Source of the DNA: JAKACA01 sp049510975
Lineage (GTDB): Bacteria > Actinomycetota > Acidimicrobiia > Acidimicrobiales > Bog-793
NCBI GenBank assembly: GCA_049510975.1
Contig: JBEKYM010000008.1
Coordinates: forward strand, 1 to 64,000
Direction: 5' to 3'
DNA length: 64,000 bases
This document shows, piece after piece, positions 1 through 8,416 of the stretch. Numbering within the stretch: the stretch's first letter is position 1; each line of letters opens with the position of its first letter. The notes under the pieces are model-generated. The model had not been told where the DNA came from. It searched no databases and worked only from the letters and a program-made list of their open reading frames with translations. A program made the translations under genes and the position numbers.

Positions 1-431
1 CTCGGGCGAGGTCCCCCTGGGAGTGGCCGCGAGCCAGCCGAGTGAGTCTCAGCCGGTCATCTGGGTGGCGGCGGACATCTGGCAATCGATCATCCTTCCT
101 CGGCCCCCGCGAGCTCCCTTCCCTTCGGACTCACCCTACTCACGAGTGGAGGCCCGACACTTGTCACCTCCGAGCGCTTCTTCAACCCGCCGCGGCGCGT
201 TCAGGCGCGCCGGGATCAGCAGCCGACGAGCCTCTGAGCTGCCCGAACGTCGCCAACTGAATCGAGGACGATGGTCGCACAGTCGTCGATTTCCGGCGCC
301 ATCGGGCATACGAATGGACCGAACGGCCCTGAGGGAAAATGCCAGCTCGGCCGAGCTCCGGGCCTTGCTTGGCGGGTGCGGGCTCTTCCATGCACCATCG
401 GGCTCGATCCGTGAGGCAATGTGTGGTCGTG
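1..431. other. 431-bp leading stretch with no confident gene
   Basis: Several frames stay open here, but none carries a motif I recognise. The longest rightward frame runs to about 475 and continues off the left edge, while the leftward frames are mirror images of rnhB codon bias. The stretch may hold the 3' end of a gene that starts outside the window. In actinobacteria rnhB often follows lepB, but I could not read a signal-peptidase C-terminus. Confidence 0.4.
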
Positions 432-1079
432 GTGAGCATTCCGACGCTTCGTGTCGAGGGCAGATATTTCGCTGAGGGATGTGTCGCTGTTGCCGGGGTC
501 GACGAGGTCGGGCGAGGGTCGTGGGCAGGCCCGGTCAGCGTCGGCGTGGCGGTCGTCACCCCGGGCTGCGGCCGGCGCATCCCGAAGGGCGTGAGGGACT
601 CCAAGCAGCTCACCTGGGCTGAGCGCGAGTCCTTGTTCGCCCCCCTGGCGCGAACGGTCGCCAGCTGGGCGGTCGGCCATGCCTCCAACGAGGAGTGCGA
701 CGAGCTTGGCATGACCGCGGCCCAGCGCCTGGCAGCGCGGCGCGCCTTCGCCCAGCTCGAGGTGGCGCCCGACATGCTGCTGTTGGATGGCAAATTCGAC
801 TTTCTCCGAGACGGCGAGGAGGGCCTGCCCGTCCGCATGATCGTCAAGGGCGATGCGAGCTCGAAGGCGATCGCGGCGGCATCCGTGCTCGCCAAGGTGA
901 CCAGAGACCGTCTCATGGCCAGAGAGGCCGAGCACTACCCGTGGTACGGCTTCGAGTCGAACCGCGGTTATCCGGCCCCGTCCCACAAGATGGCGCTCGC
1001 CGCCTGGGGATGCACACCGATTCACCGCAAGAGCTGGGCGTTCGTGGACTCCATGTACTTCAAGCCGTGCCATGACTGA
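432..1079 (+). CDS. rnhB: Ribonuclease HII
   Basis: Cytosolic endonuclease that cuts the RNA strand of RNA-DNA hybrids, including single ribonucleotides misinserted in DNA. From the GTG at 432 the product is 215 aa, the usual length. The family-defining DEVGRG motif is at residues 24-29, a further catalytic aspartate is in LLLDG near 119, and the conserved GDASSKAIAAASVLAKV block covers about 140-156. The C-terminal GYP...H...HRKSW region is also typical. An upstream in-frame ATG at 339 would add 31 residues with no family similarity, so I prefer 432. The last 8 bases overlap the next gene, suggesting coupled translation. Confidence 0.96.
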   Translation: MSIPTLRVEGRYFAEGCVAVAGVDEVGRGSWAGPVSVGVAVVTPGCGRRIPKGVRDSKQLTWAERESLFAPLARTVASWAVGHASNEECDELGMTAAQRLAARRAFAQLEVAPDMLLLDGKFDFLRDGEEGLPVRMIVKGDASSKAIAAASVLAKVTRDRLMAREAEHYPWYGFESNRGYPAPSHKMALAAWGCTPIHRKSWAFVDSMYFKPCHD

Positions 1080-1788
1080 CCTACACCGGGCGCCATTTGA
1101 GGACGGGGGTTCGGTACCCTCGACATCAGCTGGTGGCGCCCGAGGTCACGTACCGGCGCCAGGTTCGGCAGCCGAGGCCGAGATCATCTTTCGGGCGCTC
1201 GCTGCCGGAGCTTCCACCTCGTCCCGCCGGCACCTCCCAATCAAAGCGGGCGCCATCGTGGCGGTGAGCGTCATCCTGCTGTTGATGGTGATCGGGCTCG
1301 TGCTCGGTGCTCACCATCTGGAGAGCCTGCAGGGTTCGAACGCGCCTGCCAACGGAACCGGCGGAGCCGCCCTCAGCTCGGCTGAGACCAATCTCGACTC
1401 CGCACTGGCGACGGCCCGAAGCATCGAAACCTCGCAGGGCCATGGCCTGAGCGGCGTCACGGCCCAGGCGCTCGGCAACAGCCTGCCGTCGCTCCAGTTC
1501 ACCGAGATATCGGGCTCGGCATCTCAGATCGCCGTCGCCCGACCGACCGGGGGGTCGCTCGTGCTTGTGAGCTTCCAAGAGAACCCTGCGGCTTGTGTCG
1601 GCGTGCTCCAGGTCGTCTCCAGCCAGGGAGCGCCCATCTTCAGCGCTGACGCCGCCACGGCACAGCCGGGGACCTACTACTTCGAAGCGCCCGCCCCCGG
1701 GGGTCTGTGCAACCCGCTCACCGTGGAGCCGCTGGCCGGCGGGAGCTACGTGTCGGCCTCGGGGTTCCCTACCTCGCCACTTCGCTAG
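1072..1788 (+). CDS. Membrane-anchored protein of unknown function
   Basis: I do not recognise a family. The 238-residue product has a proline/alanine/serine-rich N-terminus of about 55 residues, one hydrophobic helix at about 59-81, and an extracytoplasmic C-terminal domain of about 150 residues with two cysteines that could form a disulfide. The topology suggests a type II membrane protein. The ATG overlaps the end of rnhB by 8 bases, so the two are probably co-transcribed. Its 3' end overlaps the convergent TauE/SafE gene by 20 bases. Confidence 0.75.
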   Translation: MTDLHRAPFEDGGSVPSTSAGGARGHVPAPGSAAEAEIIFRALAAGASTSSRRHLPIKAGAIVAVSVILLLMVIGLVLGAHHLESLQGSNAPANGTGGAALSSAETNLDSALATARSIETSQGHGLSGVTAQALGNSLPSLQFTEISGSASQIAVARPTGGSLVLVSFQENPAACVGVLQVVSSQGAPIFSADAATAQPGTYYFEAPAPGGLCNPLTVEPLAGGSYVSASGFPTSPLR

Positions 1789-2701
1789 CGGTCGCCACCT
1801 CGTGGCCGTCAGCGGTCGGCGGGGGAGGGCTCGCCTTCTGCCACGGTCGCGCCATGGCGAGCCACAGCACGGCAGCAACCAGAGCGACGGCGCACAGTGT
1901 CCAGCCGAGCGCCGTCGTGCTCAAACCGACGTACTTGAGACCGGAGGCAAAGATGACAAAGGTGATGGCAGGACGGATGAGCTTGTCGGGTGCACGCGAC
2001 GAGAGGAAGGCACCGACCACCGCGGCGGGCACGCTCCCGATGATGATCGAGGTCGTGAGCGAGAACTCGACGTGGCCGAACGCCAAGGCTCCAAGGGCCG
2101 CCGCCGCCGTCAACGGAACTGCCTGGGTGAGGTCCGTGCCGACGAGGCGTTTCGCCCCGATCATCGGGTAGAGGAACAAGAGCAGCACGATCATCAGTGA
2201 GCCCGAGCCCACGGAGGTCATCCCGACGATGATCCCGCCGACTGCACCGATGAGGACGGTCGGGATGGGCTTGACGTTGAGGTCGTGGACGGCCGTGGCG
2301 CGCTCCTCGCCGGCTCGGCGGTCCAACACGTAACGCAGCACCATGGCCGCAGCGCCGAGCAGTAGCGCCGCCCCGAGGGCGACCTCGATGTTGGTCTGTT
2401 GCACTTTGCCGAGGCCGAAGAGGTGCAGCAGGTAGGAGCCGAGAAACGCCATCGGGACCGAGCCGAGGACCATCCAGCCGACGAGCCGGAAATTGACGGT
2501 CTTCTTCGTGAGGTGCACGACGGCGGCGACCGGTCGCATCGCCACGGCGGCCACGAGGTCGCTCGAGATCGCCGACGATGGCTTGACGCTGAAGAGCAGG
2601 ATCAGCATCGGCGTCATGAGGGCACCCCCGCCGGCGCCCGTCAACCCGACGAGAAACCCGACCACGCCGCTGCCCAGCACGATGTATGGATCGATGTGCA
2701 C
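1769..2701 (-). CDS. TauE/SafE family sulfite/organosulfonate exporter-like permease
   Basis: Polytopic inner-membrane protein of the TauE/SafE (UPF0721) family, whose members move sulfite, sulfoacetate or other small anions across the membrane. The 310-residue product begins with the typical N-terminal helix and a GLTGAGGGALMTPML signature. A second glycine-rich repeat half, IVGMTSVGSGSLMI, lies near residue 175, reflecting the internal duplication of the family. I chose the GTG at 2701 because GGGAGGGA lies just upstream; the longer frame starts from a TTG inside that Shine-Dalgarno. The substrate cannot be told from sequence. The sulfate importer at 46-49 kb is too far away to count as context. 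Confidence 0.88.
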   Translation of the reverse strand: MHIDPYIVLGSGVVGFLVGLTGAGGGALMTPMLILLFSVKPSSAISSDLVAAVAMRPVAAVVHLTKKTVNFRLVGWMVLGSVPMAFLGSYLLHLFGLGKVQQTNIEVALGAALLLGAAAMVLRYVLDRRAGEERATAVHDLNVKPIPTVLIGAVGGIIVGMTSVGSGSLMIVLLLFLYPMIGAKRLVGTDLTQAVPLTAAAALGALAFGHVEFSLTTSIIIGSVPAAVVGAFLSSRAPDKLIRPAITFVIFASGLKYVGLSTTALGWTLCAVALVAAVLWLAMARPWQKASPPPPTADGHEVATASEVAR

Positions 2702-2874
2702 TGTCCCTCCCCGCTCCCTCAACCAGTGCTCGGCGAGGGACGTTATCGATTCACTGGCATCGATGCAAACCAGCGGGGCGCTCTCTCCGGTGAATCGGCA
2801 GTCGGCACGCCGTCTCGCGGGTGGAGGTGTGCCTAACGTGGCTGCCCACCGACGAGGTCACCCACAGGAGCGAG

Positions 2875-3768
2875 ATGAGGATTGTCCGATTCGACGAGGA
2901 GCTGTCGATCCCAGTGCGGGAGTTCGGGTCGAGGTTTCGGCTGGCGCCGCTGGTGGGGCTCGGCGGCGACGTCGCTGTCCAGGTCGCCTACGTGCCGGCG
3001 GGTGGCACGATCGGGCGCCACCTCGCCGCCTGCCCGCAGCTGTTCGCCGTCGTGGCCGGATCCGGCTGGGTGAGCGGGTCGGACGGAGCGCGCACGGACA
3101 TCGGTCCCGGGCACGCGGCCTGGTGGGACACCGGTGAGCCGCACGAGGTTGGCAGCGAGGCGGGGTTGACGGCGGTCTGTGTCGAGGGGAGCTTCGAGGT
3201 GCACGCCTTTCGCGTCACCCAGGACATCGTCGTGGTCGATTACGACCCGGCGTGGCCGCGCTCGTTCGAGCAGATCCGTGATCTCGTCGGGCCGGCGGTG
3301 GGCGACGTGGCACTGCGGGTCGAGCACGTCGGCTCCACCTCCGTTGCCGGGCTTGCAGCCAAGCCGATCATCGACGTCGACGTCGTCGTTGCCACCGAGG
3401 ACGACGTCGATGCGGCCATCGCCCGTCTTGCCACGATCGGCTATCGGTGGCGCGGCGACCTCGGGGTCGCCGGCCGGCAGGCCTTCGCCGCCCCCGCCGA
3501 AGGCACACTGGGAAGGCACCACCTGTACGTCGTCGTCGAGAACAACCGCGCCCACCTCGACCACGTGCTGCTTCGGGATCTCCTACGCGCCGATCCCGAT
3601 GCCCGCCAGCGATACGCCGCCCTCAAGCGTCAGAACGCCGAGAGCGCCAACGGCGACATCGACGCTTACGTCGCCGCCAAGGCGGAACTGGTGGCCGAGC
3701 TGCTCACGCGCGCTCGGCTGGAGCGGGGCTTGCCTCCGGACACGTACTGGGACCCGTTCGCCTCGTAG
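2875..3768 (+). CDS. Cupin-GrpB (UPF0157) fusion protein
   Basis: Two domains in one 297-residue cytosolic protein. Residues about 30-107 form a cupin-like beta barrel, with HLAACPQLFAVVAGSG and a later GEPHEV. Residues about 117-285 are a GrpB/UPF0157 domain with YDPAWP, the nucleotidyltransferase-like HVGSTSVAGL and KPIIDVDV. GrpB proteins are usually single-domain and about 170-200 residues, so the cupin is an addition. The ATG at 2875 is preceded by AGGAG at 2866-2870; a GTG at 2821 would extend it without similarity. Activity is unknown; a sensor or ligand-gating role for the cupin is only a guess. Confidence 0.88.
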   Translation: MRIVRFDEELSIPVREFGSRFRLAPLVGLGGDVAVQVAYVPAGGTIGRHLAACPQLFAVVAGSGWVSGSDGARTDIGPGHAAWWDTGEPHEVGSEAGLTAVCVEGSFEVHAFRVTQDIVVVDYDPAWPRSFEQIRDLVGPAVGDVALRVEHVGSTSVAGLAAKPIIDVDVVVATEDDVDAAIARLATIGYRWRGDLGVAGRQAFAAPAEGTLGRHHLYVVVENNRAHLDHVLLRDLLRADPDARQRYAALKRQNAESANGDIDAYVAAKAELVAELLTRARLERGLPPDTYWDPFAS

Positions 3769-3787
3769 CTCGTCCAGCCCGGCCAGC

Positions 3788-5035
3788 TCAGCGGCCGACT
3801 GGCGGATCCTTCGGGAGACCGAGCACGCGCTCTCCGAGGATGTTGCGCATGACCTCGTCGGTCCCGCCGGCGACGCGCATGCCGGGGACCCCGAGAACGT
3901 ACTTGGACCACGCAAAGGTGCCCCATTCGCCCGAGTCGGCCGTGATGCGCGGCCCGAGGATGCGCGCCGCCAGCTCCGCAGTTCGGCGCATGTTCTGGGT
4001 CAAGGAGAGCTTGGCGATCGAGAGCTCGGGCCCGGGAAGCTGGCCGGAGCGGATCTTTGCCAGAGCCCGGTCGTTGTTGTAGCGGGCGACCTGCAAGTTG
4101 ATCCAAGTATCGGCGATCTCCTGGCGGATGAGGGGGTCCTCGGACACGCCGAGGTGGCGTGCGAGTGCGATCAGGCGGCGAAGCTCGGTGCTGCCGGAGG
4201 AGGTCCCGCCGCCGCCTCCACCGATGGCAGCCCGTTCGTTCATCAGCGTCGTGAGGGCCACGGTCCAACCGTTGTTCACGTCCCCGAGCAGGTGGTCAGC
4301 CGGGATGCGGACATCGGTGAAGAAGACTTCGTTGAAGGAGGCGCCGCCGGTCATCTGCCGGAGCGGCCGTACTTCCACGCCGGGGGCGTGCATGTTGACG
4401 ATGAATCCCGTCAGCCCCTTGTGCTTGGGCGCGTCCGGGTCCGTGCGGCAGAGAATCTCACCGATCTCGGAATAGTGGGCACCCGAGGTCCACACCTTCT
4501 GACCATTGACGATCCATTCGTCGCCATCTCGCACGGCCCGGGTCTGCAAAGACGCCAGGTCCGATCCGGAGCTCGGCTCCGAGAACAGCTGGCAGGCGAT
4601 GATGTCGCCCCGGTACAGCGCCCGGAGGTAGCGCTCCTTGGCGATCTCGGTGCCATGAGCGAGGATCGTCGGTGCGATCATGCCGAGCCCGATCCCGCGA
4701 GGCGCTTGGCTCGGGGTGGCGTAGCCGGACTCGATGGAGCTGTAGAGCGACTGGTAGGACTTGGGCAGTTCGCGGCCGCCGTAGCGTTTCGGGCCGGTGA
4801 TCCAGCCGAAGCCGGCGTCGAACACTTTCTGCGCCCAGGCTTTGGCGTTTGCCACCTCGCGGGCGTCCTGCTCCGGCGTGCGCTCCGGCAAGACCGAGAT
4901 CTCGTCGGAGCCCTCGCCGAAGCCGGTTCGTGCCGGGGGCTTCGGCGTGGCGTTGGCGGAGAGGAAGTCCTCGGCGTCCTTGGCAAACTGCGCCTGGGTC
5001 ACCTGCATGTCGTCTACAACCTCGGTGTCGGCCAC
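3788..5035 (-). CDS. Acyl-CoA dehydrogenase
   Basis: FAD-dependent flavoenzyme that introduces a trans-2 double bond into an acyl-CoA and passes electrons to ETF. The 415-residue product has the family layout: an alpha-helical N-terminus, the middle beta domain with CQLFSEPSSGSDLA and GQKVWTSGAH, and a C-terminal four-helix bundle ending in GGTDEVMRNILGERVLGLP. The GTG at 5035 is supported by a leaderless-type TACAGT box six bases upstream; longer frames run into the neighbouring promoter. It is divergent from the dehydrogenase at 5119 across 83 bp. Chain-length specificity cannot be read. A glycine run (GGGGGGTSSGS) near residue 290 is unusual. Confidence 0.93.
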   Translation of the reverse strand: MADTEVVDDMQVTQAQFAKDAEDFLSANATPKPPARTGFGEGSDEISVLPERTPEQDAREVANAKAWAQKVFDAGFGWITGPKRYGGRELPKSYQSLYSSIESGYATPSQAPRGIGLGMIAPTILAHGTEIAKERYLRALYRGDIIACQLFSEPSSGSDLASLQTRAVRDGDEWIVNGQKVWTSGAHYSEIGEILCRTDPDAPKHKGLTGFIVNMHAPGVEVRPLRQMTGGASFNEVFFTDVRIPADHLLGDVNNGWTVALTTLMNERAAIGGGGGGTSSGSTELRRLIALARHLGVSEDPLIRQEIADTWINLQVARYNNDRALAKIRSGQLPGPELSIAKLSLTQNMRRTAELAARILGPRITADSGEWGTFAWSKYVLGVPGMRVAGGTDEVMRNILGERVLGLPKDPPVGR

Positions 5036-5041
5036 GCCCGC

Positions 5042-5047
5042 ACTGTA
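5042..5047 (-). promoter_or_regulatory. Leaderless-type -10 box (TACAGT) for acyl-CoA dehydrogenase
   Basis: TACAGT read on the minus strand, then six bases, then the GTG at 5035. No Shine-Dalgarno is seen between, fitting transcription that begins at or next to the start codon. Confidence 0.6.
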
Positions 5048-5118
5048 GTAGTGACGTCCGCCTCGCGAAGATTCGCCGGGGCTAGGTTTGCCGGACCGGG
5101 AAACGGAGGTCAACGGAG

Positions 5119-6366
5119 ATGTCCGCAACGGACCCATGGCATGCAGTTCTGGAACGGATCGACGACGGCGCCAAGCTGATCGGACTGGACGAGAACATCC
5201 ATCGGTTGCTGGCCGTCCCGACCCGCGTGCTCGAGGTGGCGGTCCCGGTGCGGCTGGACAGCGGGCGCGTGGAAGTCTTCGTCGGCTGGCGTGTACATCA
5301 CGACGTCAGCCGAGGACCGGGCAAGGGGGGAATTCGGTTTCACCAGTCGGTCACGGCGAGCGAGGTGAAGGCGTTGGCGGCGGAGATGACGCTCAAGTGC
5401 GCCGTCGTGGACATCCCTTTCGGCGGCGCCAAGGGCGGTGTCCAGGTCGACCCACGGCTCCTGTCCGACGCGGAGCTCGAGCGGCTGACGCGGCGGTACA
5501 CGATCGACGTCGCCTCGCTGCTCGGACCTGACCGGGACGTTCCGGCGCCCGACGTGAACACCGATGCTCGCATCATGGCGTGGGTGATGGACACGATCTC
5601 GATGTTCCGCGGGGAAGCCGTCACCGGCGTCGTCACCGGCAAGCCGGTCGCCGTCGGCGGCAGCCTCGGCCATGTGGGGGCGACGTCTCAGGGCGTCCTC
5701 ATCTGCTCGCGGGCGATCTTCCACGAGCTCGGCATGCCGATGCCGGGGGCACGCGCCATCGTGCAGGGCCACGGCAAGGTGGGCGGGCCGCTGTGCTACC
5801 TGCTCTCGTCTGCGGGCATGCGGGTCGTCGCCGTCACCGACGCCGACGGGGGTGTGTACAACCCGGCCGGTCTCGACACCCTGGCGCTTGCCGACCACGT
5901 CGCTCGGCACGGGACGGTGGAGGGTTTCGAGATGGCTGATCCGCTCGACCCCGGCAAGCTCTGGGACATCGAGTGCGAGCTGGCGGTTCCGGCTGCGCTC
6001 GAGAACACCATCACTGCCGAGGTGGCCGAGCGTTTGGGAGCCAAGGTCGTCGTGGAGGCGGCGAACGGGCCGACGGTCCCGGAGGCCGACCCGATCCTCG
6101 AGCGACGCGGCATCGTCGTCGTGCCCGACATCCTCGCCAACGCCGGGGGAGTGACGGCGTCGTATTTCGAGTGGGCACAGGGGCGGCAGGGCTACGCCTG
6201 GGAGGAGCAGGTGGTCGCCGAGCGCCTCCGGCGCATCATGGAGTCCGCCTTCGACGCCTGCTGGCACCGCTCGAAGGACCTGAAGGTGACGCTTCGGCGT
6301 GCCTCCGTGGCGCTTGCTCTCGAGCGGGTCGGTGAGGCCATCGCCCTGCGCGGGCTCTTCCCGTAA
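5119..6366 (+). CDS. Glu/Leu/Phe/Val dehydrogenase (glutamate dehydrogenase family)
   Basis: NAD(P)-dependent oxidative deamination of an amino acid (glutamate most likely) to the 2-oxo acid. The 415 residues match the shorter hexameric type. Conserved features are GPGKGGIRFH (K69), EMTLKCAVVDIPFGGAKGG with K93 and catalytic K105, and a Rossmann nucleotide-binding loop GHGKVGGP at about 217-224, a slightly unusual version of GxGxxG. NAGGVTASYFEW lies near 335-346. The ATG at 5119 follows CGGAG; a TAGGTT element near 5082 could be its -10. Branched-chain or phenylalanine specificity cannot be excluded. Confidence 0.93.
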   Translation: MSATDPWHAVLERIDDGAKLIGLDENIHRLLAVPTRVLEVAVPVRLDSGRVEVFVGWRVHHDVSRGPGKGGIRFHQSVTASEVKALAAEMTLKCAVVDIPFGGAKGGVQVDPRLLSDAELERLTRRYTIDVASLLGPDRDVPAPDVNTDARIMAWVMDTISMFRGEAVTGVVTGKPVAVGGSLGHVGATSQGVLICSRAIFHELGMPMPGARAIVQGHGKVGGPLCYLLSSAGMRVVAVTDADGGVYNPAGLDTLALADHVARHGTVEGFEMADPLDPGKLWDIECELAVPAALENTITAEVAERLGAKVVVEAANGPTVPEADPILERRGIVVVPDILANAGGVTASYFEWAQGRQGYAWEEQVVAERLRRIMESAFDACWHRSKDLKVTLRRASVALALERVGEAIALRGLFP

Positions 6367-6414
6367 GGGATCGACCCGGCTCAGCGAGGCCGGAGAAACT
6401 GGCAGATTGACGAC

Positions 6415-7683
6415 ATGGCGGACGCGCCGGGCGGACTCGCTCGACACCTGAAGCTCGATCTCTCGCCCCTGCGCGAGTCGCGCGACCTACGCCTGCTCTT
6501 TGCCGGCGGCGGCATCTCGTTCGCCGGCAGCATGCTCACGTTCGTCGCCCTGCCCTACCAGAGCTACGAGATCACTCACTCGTCCCTCGTGGTGGGCTTG
6601 CTGAGCCTGGCGGAGCTGGTCCCGCTGCTTGCCACCGCCTTCATCGGAGGAGCGCTGGCCGACGCCGTCGACCGACGCCGGATGGTCCGCCTCACCGAGC
6701 TCGGTCTCTGCCTCGGGTCGGGCGTGCTCGTAGCGAACTCCCTCCTCGGCCGCCCCCAGCTGTGGGTGTTGTTCGCCGTCTCGGTCGTGTTCGCCAGTTT
6801 CGACGGCTTGCAGCGCCCTTCCCTCGATGCCATGGTGCCGCTCCTCGTGCGGCCAGAACAGCTGGCAGCGACATCGGCGATCATGAGCCTGCGATCCGAC
6901 TTCGGCCAGATCGCAGCTCCGGCCCTCACCGGAGTGATCATCGCCGTCGGCGGCTTGACGCTGACGTATTCGCTCGACGTCGCCAGTTACGTCGTCTCGC
7001 TGTTGTTTCTCCTCCGTCTCGGCGCCACGCCCCCTCCTCCGGGCCAGTCCGAGCTGTCGGTCCGGGCCATCAGAATCGGTCTCTCTTACGCCTGGCGACG
7101 CAAGGATCTCCTCGGGACCTATCTCGTCGACATGAGCGCCATGTTCTTCGGCATCCCCAACGCATTGTTCCCTCAGATCGCCACGCATCTCGGCGGGCCG
7201 TCCGCCCTCGGCATCCTCTACGCCTCGCCGGCGCTGGGGTCGTTCCTCGTAACGGCGACGAGCGGTTGGGTTCGCCACGTCCGCCGTTACGGGCGGCTCA
7301 TCGCCGTCGCGGCGGCGATCTGGGGCGCCGGCATCGTGCTGTTGGGTTTCGCCGCATCGCTCTGGGTCGCAGCCCTCGGGCTCGTGATCGCCGGCGCCGG
7401 CGACATGGTGAGCGGGTTGGGTCGAATGACCGTGTGGAACCAGTCCATCCCGGACACCCTGCGGGGACGGCTCGCCGGCATCGAGATGCTCAGCTATTCC
7501 TCCGGGCCGACACTCGGCAACGTCGAGGCGGGGATCCTGGAGCGCCTCGTCGGACTTCGTACGTCCATCGTGGCCGGAGGCGCTCTCTGTGTGGCCGTCA
7601 CCGCCGTGCTGGCCCTCAGCCTGCCGGCGTTCTGGCACTACGACGCTCGCGAGGGCGAGAAGCTGCGGGAGGCGCCCTCCTGA
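6415..7683 (+). CDS. MFS transporter, EntS/MFS_3-type exporter
   Basis: Inner-membrane major facilitator of 422 residues with two sets of hydrophobic helices. The N-terminus has RDLRLLFAGGGISFAGSMLTFVALPYQ, and the loop between helices 2 and 3 carries GGALADAVDRRRM, the MFS motif A equivalent. This matches the EntS-like group that exports siderophores or drugs. The gene starts 48 bp after the upstream dehydrogenase on the same strand. An imperfect CAGATT lies six bases before the ATG, a weak match to the leaderless signal used elsewhere in this window. The substrate is unknown. Confidence 0.9.
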   Translation: MADAPGGLARHLKLDLSPLRESRDLRLLFAGGGISFAGSMLTFVALPYQSYEITHSSLVVGLLSLAELVPLLATAFIGGALADAVDRRRMVRLTELGLCLGSGVLVANSLLGRPQLWVLFAVSVVFASFDGLQRPSLDAMVPLLVRPEQLAATSAIMSLRSDFGQIAAPALTGVIIAVGGLTLTYSLDVASYVVSLLFLLRLGATPPPPGQSELSVRAIRIGLSYAWRRKDLLGTYLVDMSAMFFGIPNALFPQIATHLGGPSALGILYASPALGSFLVTATSGWVRHVRRYGRLIAVAAAIWGAGIVLLGFAASLWVAALGLVIAGAGDMVSGLGRMTVWNQSIPDTLRGRLAGIEMLSYSSGPTLGNVEAGILERLVGLRTSIVAGGALCVAVTAVLALSLPAFWHYDAREGEKLREAPS

Positions 7684-7783
7684 GGCGAAACTGCGCCAGA
7701 GCCTGCCGCCGGTCGGAAGAGGCGAAGGGGGATACTGAAACCCCGGCGAGGATCGTCCCCGCCCGGACGGGAGGATCGAGCCG

Positions 7784-8398
7784 ATGTGGCCACGCCGATG
7801 TCTGGCAGGGACGGTGTGCCTGGCTGCCACCGCCCTTCTGAGTGGCTGCTCCTCCTCGAGCACCAGCGCCACGACCACGTCGAGGCCGGCGTCGTCCTCA
7901 TCGGTCACGACGAGCTCGGCTGCCTCCACGACCTCCTCGACGAGCACGTCGACGACAACGACGAGCACCTCTGCGGCGCTGACGGCCTGCGAGTCGTCGC
8001 ACCTGCGCATCAAGTTCGACCGGAGCTCGGTGGCGGTGGGGACGATCGCGAGCGGCTTCCTCATCACGAACACCGGAACGGTCGCCTGCACGATCGAGGG
8101 ATACCCCGGGCTCGTGCTCGTTCCTGCTTCCGGCCAGGTCAGCCCGGTGGTCCGACGCGTCGGTCAGACCCCGCGGGTCGTCACGTTGAAGGCGGGGGGT
8201 GAGGCTGCTTTCACGATCGAGTACGGCGACGAACCAGTCGACGGGCAGCAGACCTGCCCGACCATCGTCGGCCTCGACGTCACGCTGCCGCAGAGCGGCG
8301 GAGCGGTCTCGGTGACGGCGCGGTTCTCCCCCTGCGGCGCGCCGAATCTGAACGTCTCGGAGGTGCTCTCGCTCGCTCTCTATCATCAGAGCTTCTAG
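7784..8398 (+). CDS. DUF4232 lipoprotein
   Basis: Exported lipoprotein of 204 residues. A signal peptide ends at the lipobox LLSGC, with lipidated C22. A serine/threonine-rich linker covers about 23-67 and is followed by a DUF4232 beta-sandwich, recognisable from ITNTGTVACTIEGYPGL, a Cys pair and the closing ARFSPCG. DUF4232 proteins are common in actinobacterial cell envelopes and have no established activity. GGGAGGA lies eight bases before the ATG. The gene is followed 18 bp later by the amidohydrolase on the same strand. Confidence 0.88.
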   Translation: MWPRRCLAGTVCLAATALLSGCSSSSTSATTTSRPASSSSVTTSSAASTTSSTSTSTTTTSTSAALTACESSHLRIKFDRSSVAVGTIASGFLITNTGTVACTIEGYPGLVLVPASGQVSPVVRRVGQTPRVVTLKAGGEAAFTIEYGDEPVDGQQTCPTIVGLDVTLPQSGGAVSVTARFSPCGAPNLNVSEVLSLALYHQSF

Positions 8399-8416
8399 GT
8401 CGATCGGGGAGCCACC

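Noticed and set aside
3179..5179. A long plus-strand open frame (about 666 codons) opposite the acyl-CoA dehydrogenase
   Set aside because: It mirrors a well-supported gene on the other strand, has biased Ser/Arg/Pro composition and no domain; long antisense frames are expected in GC-rich DNA.
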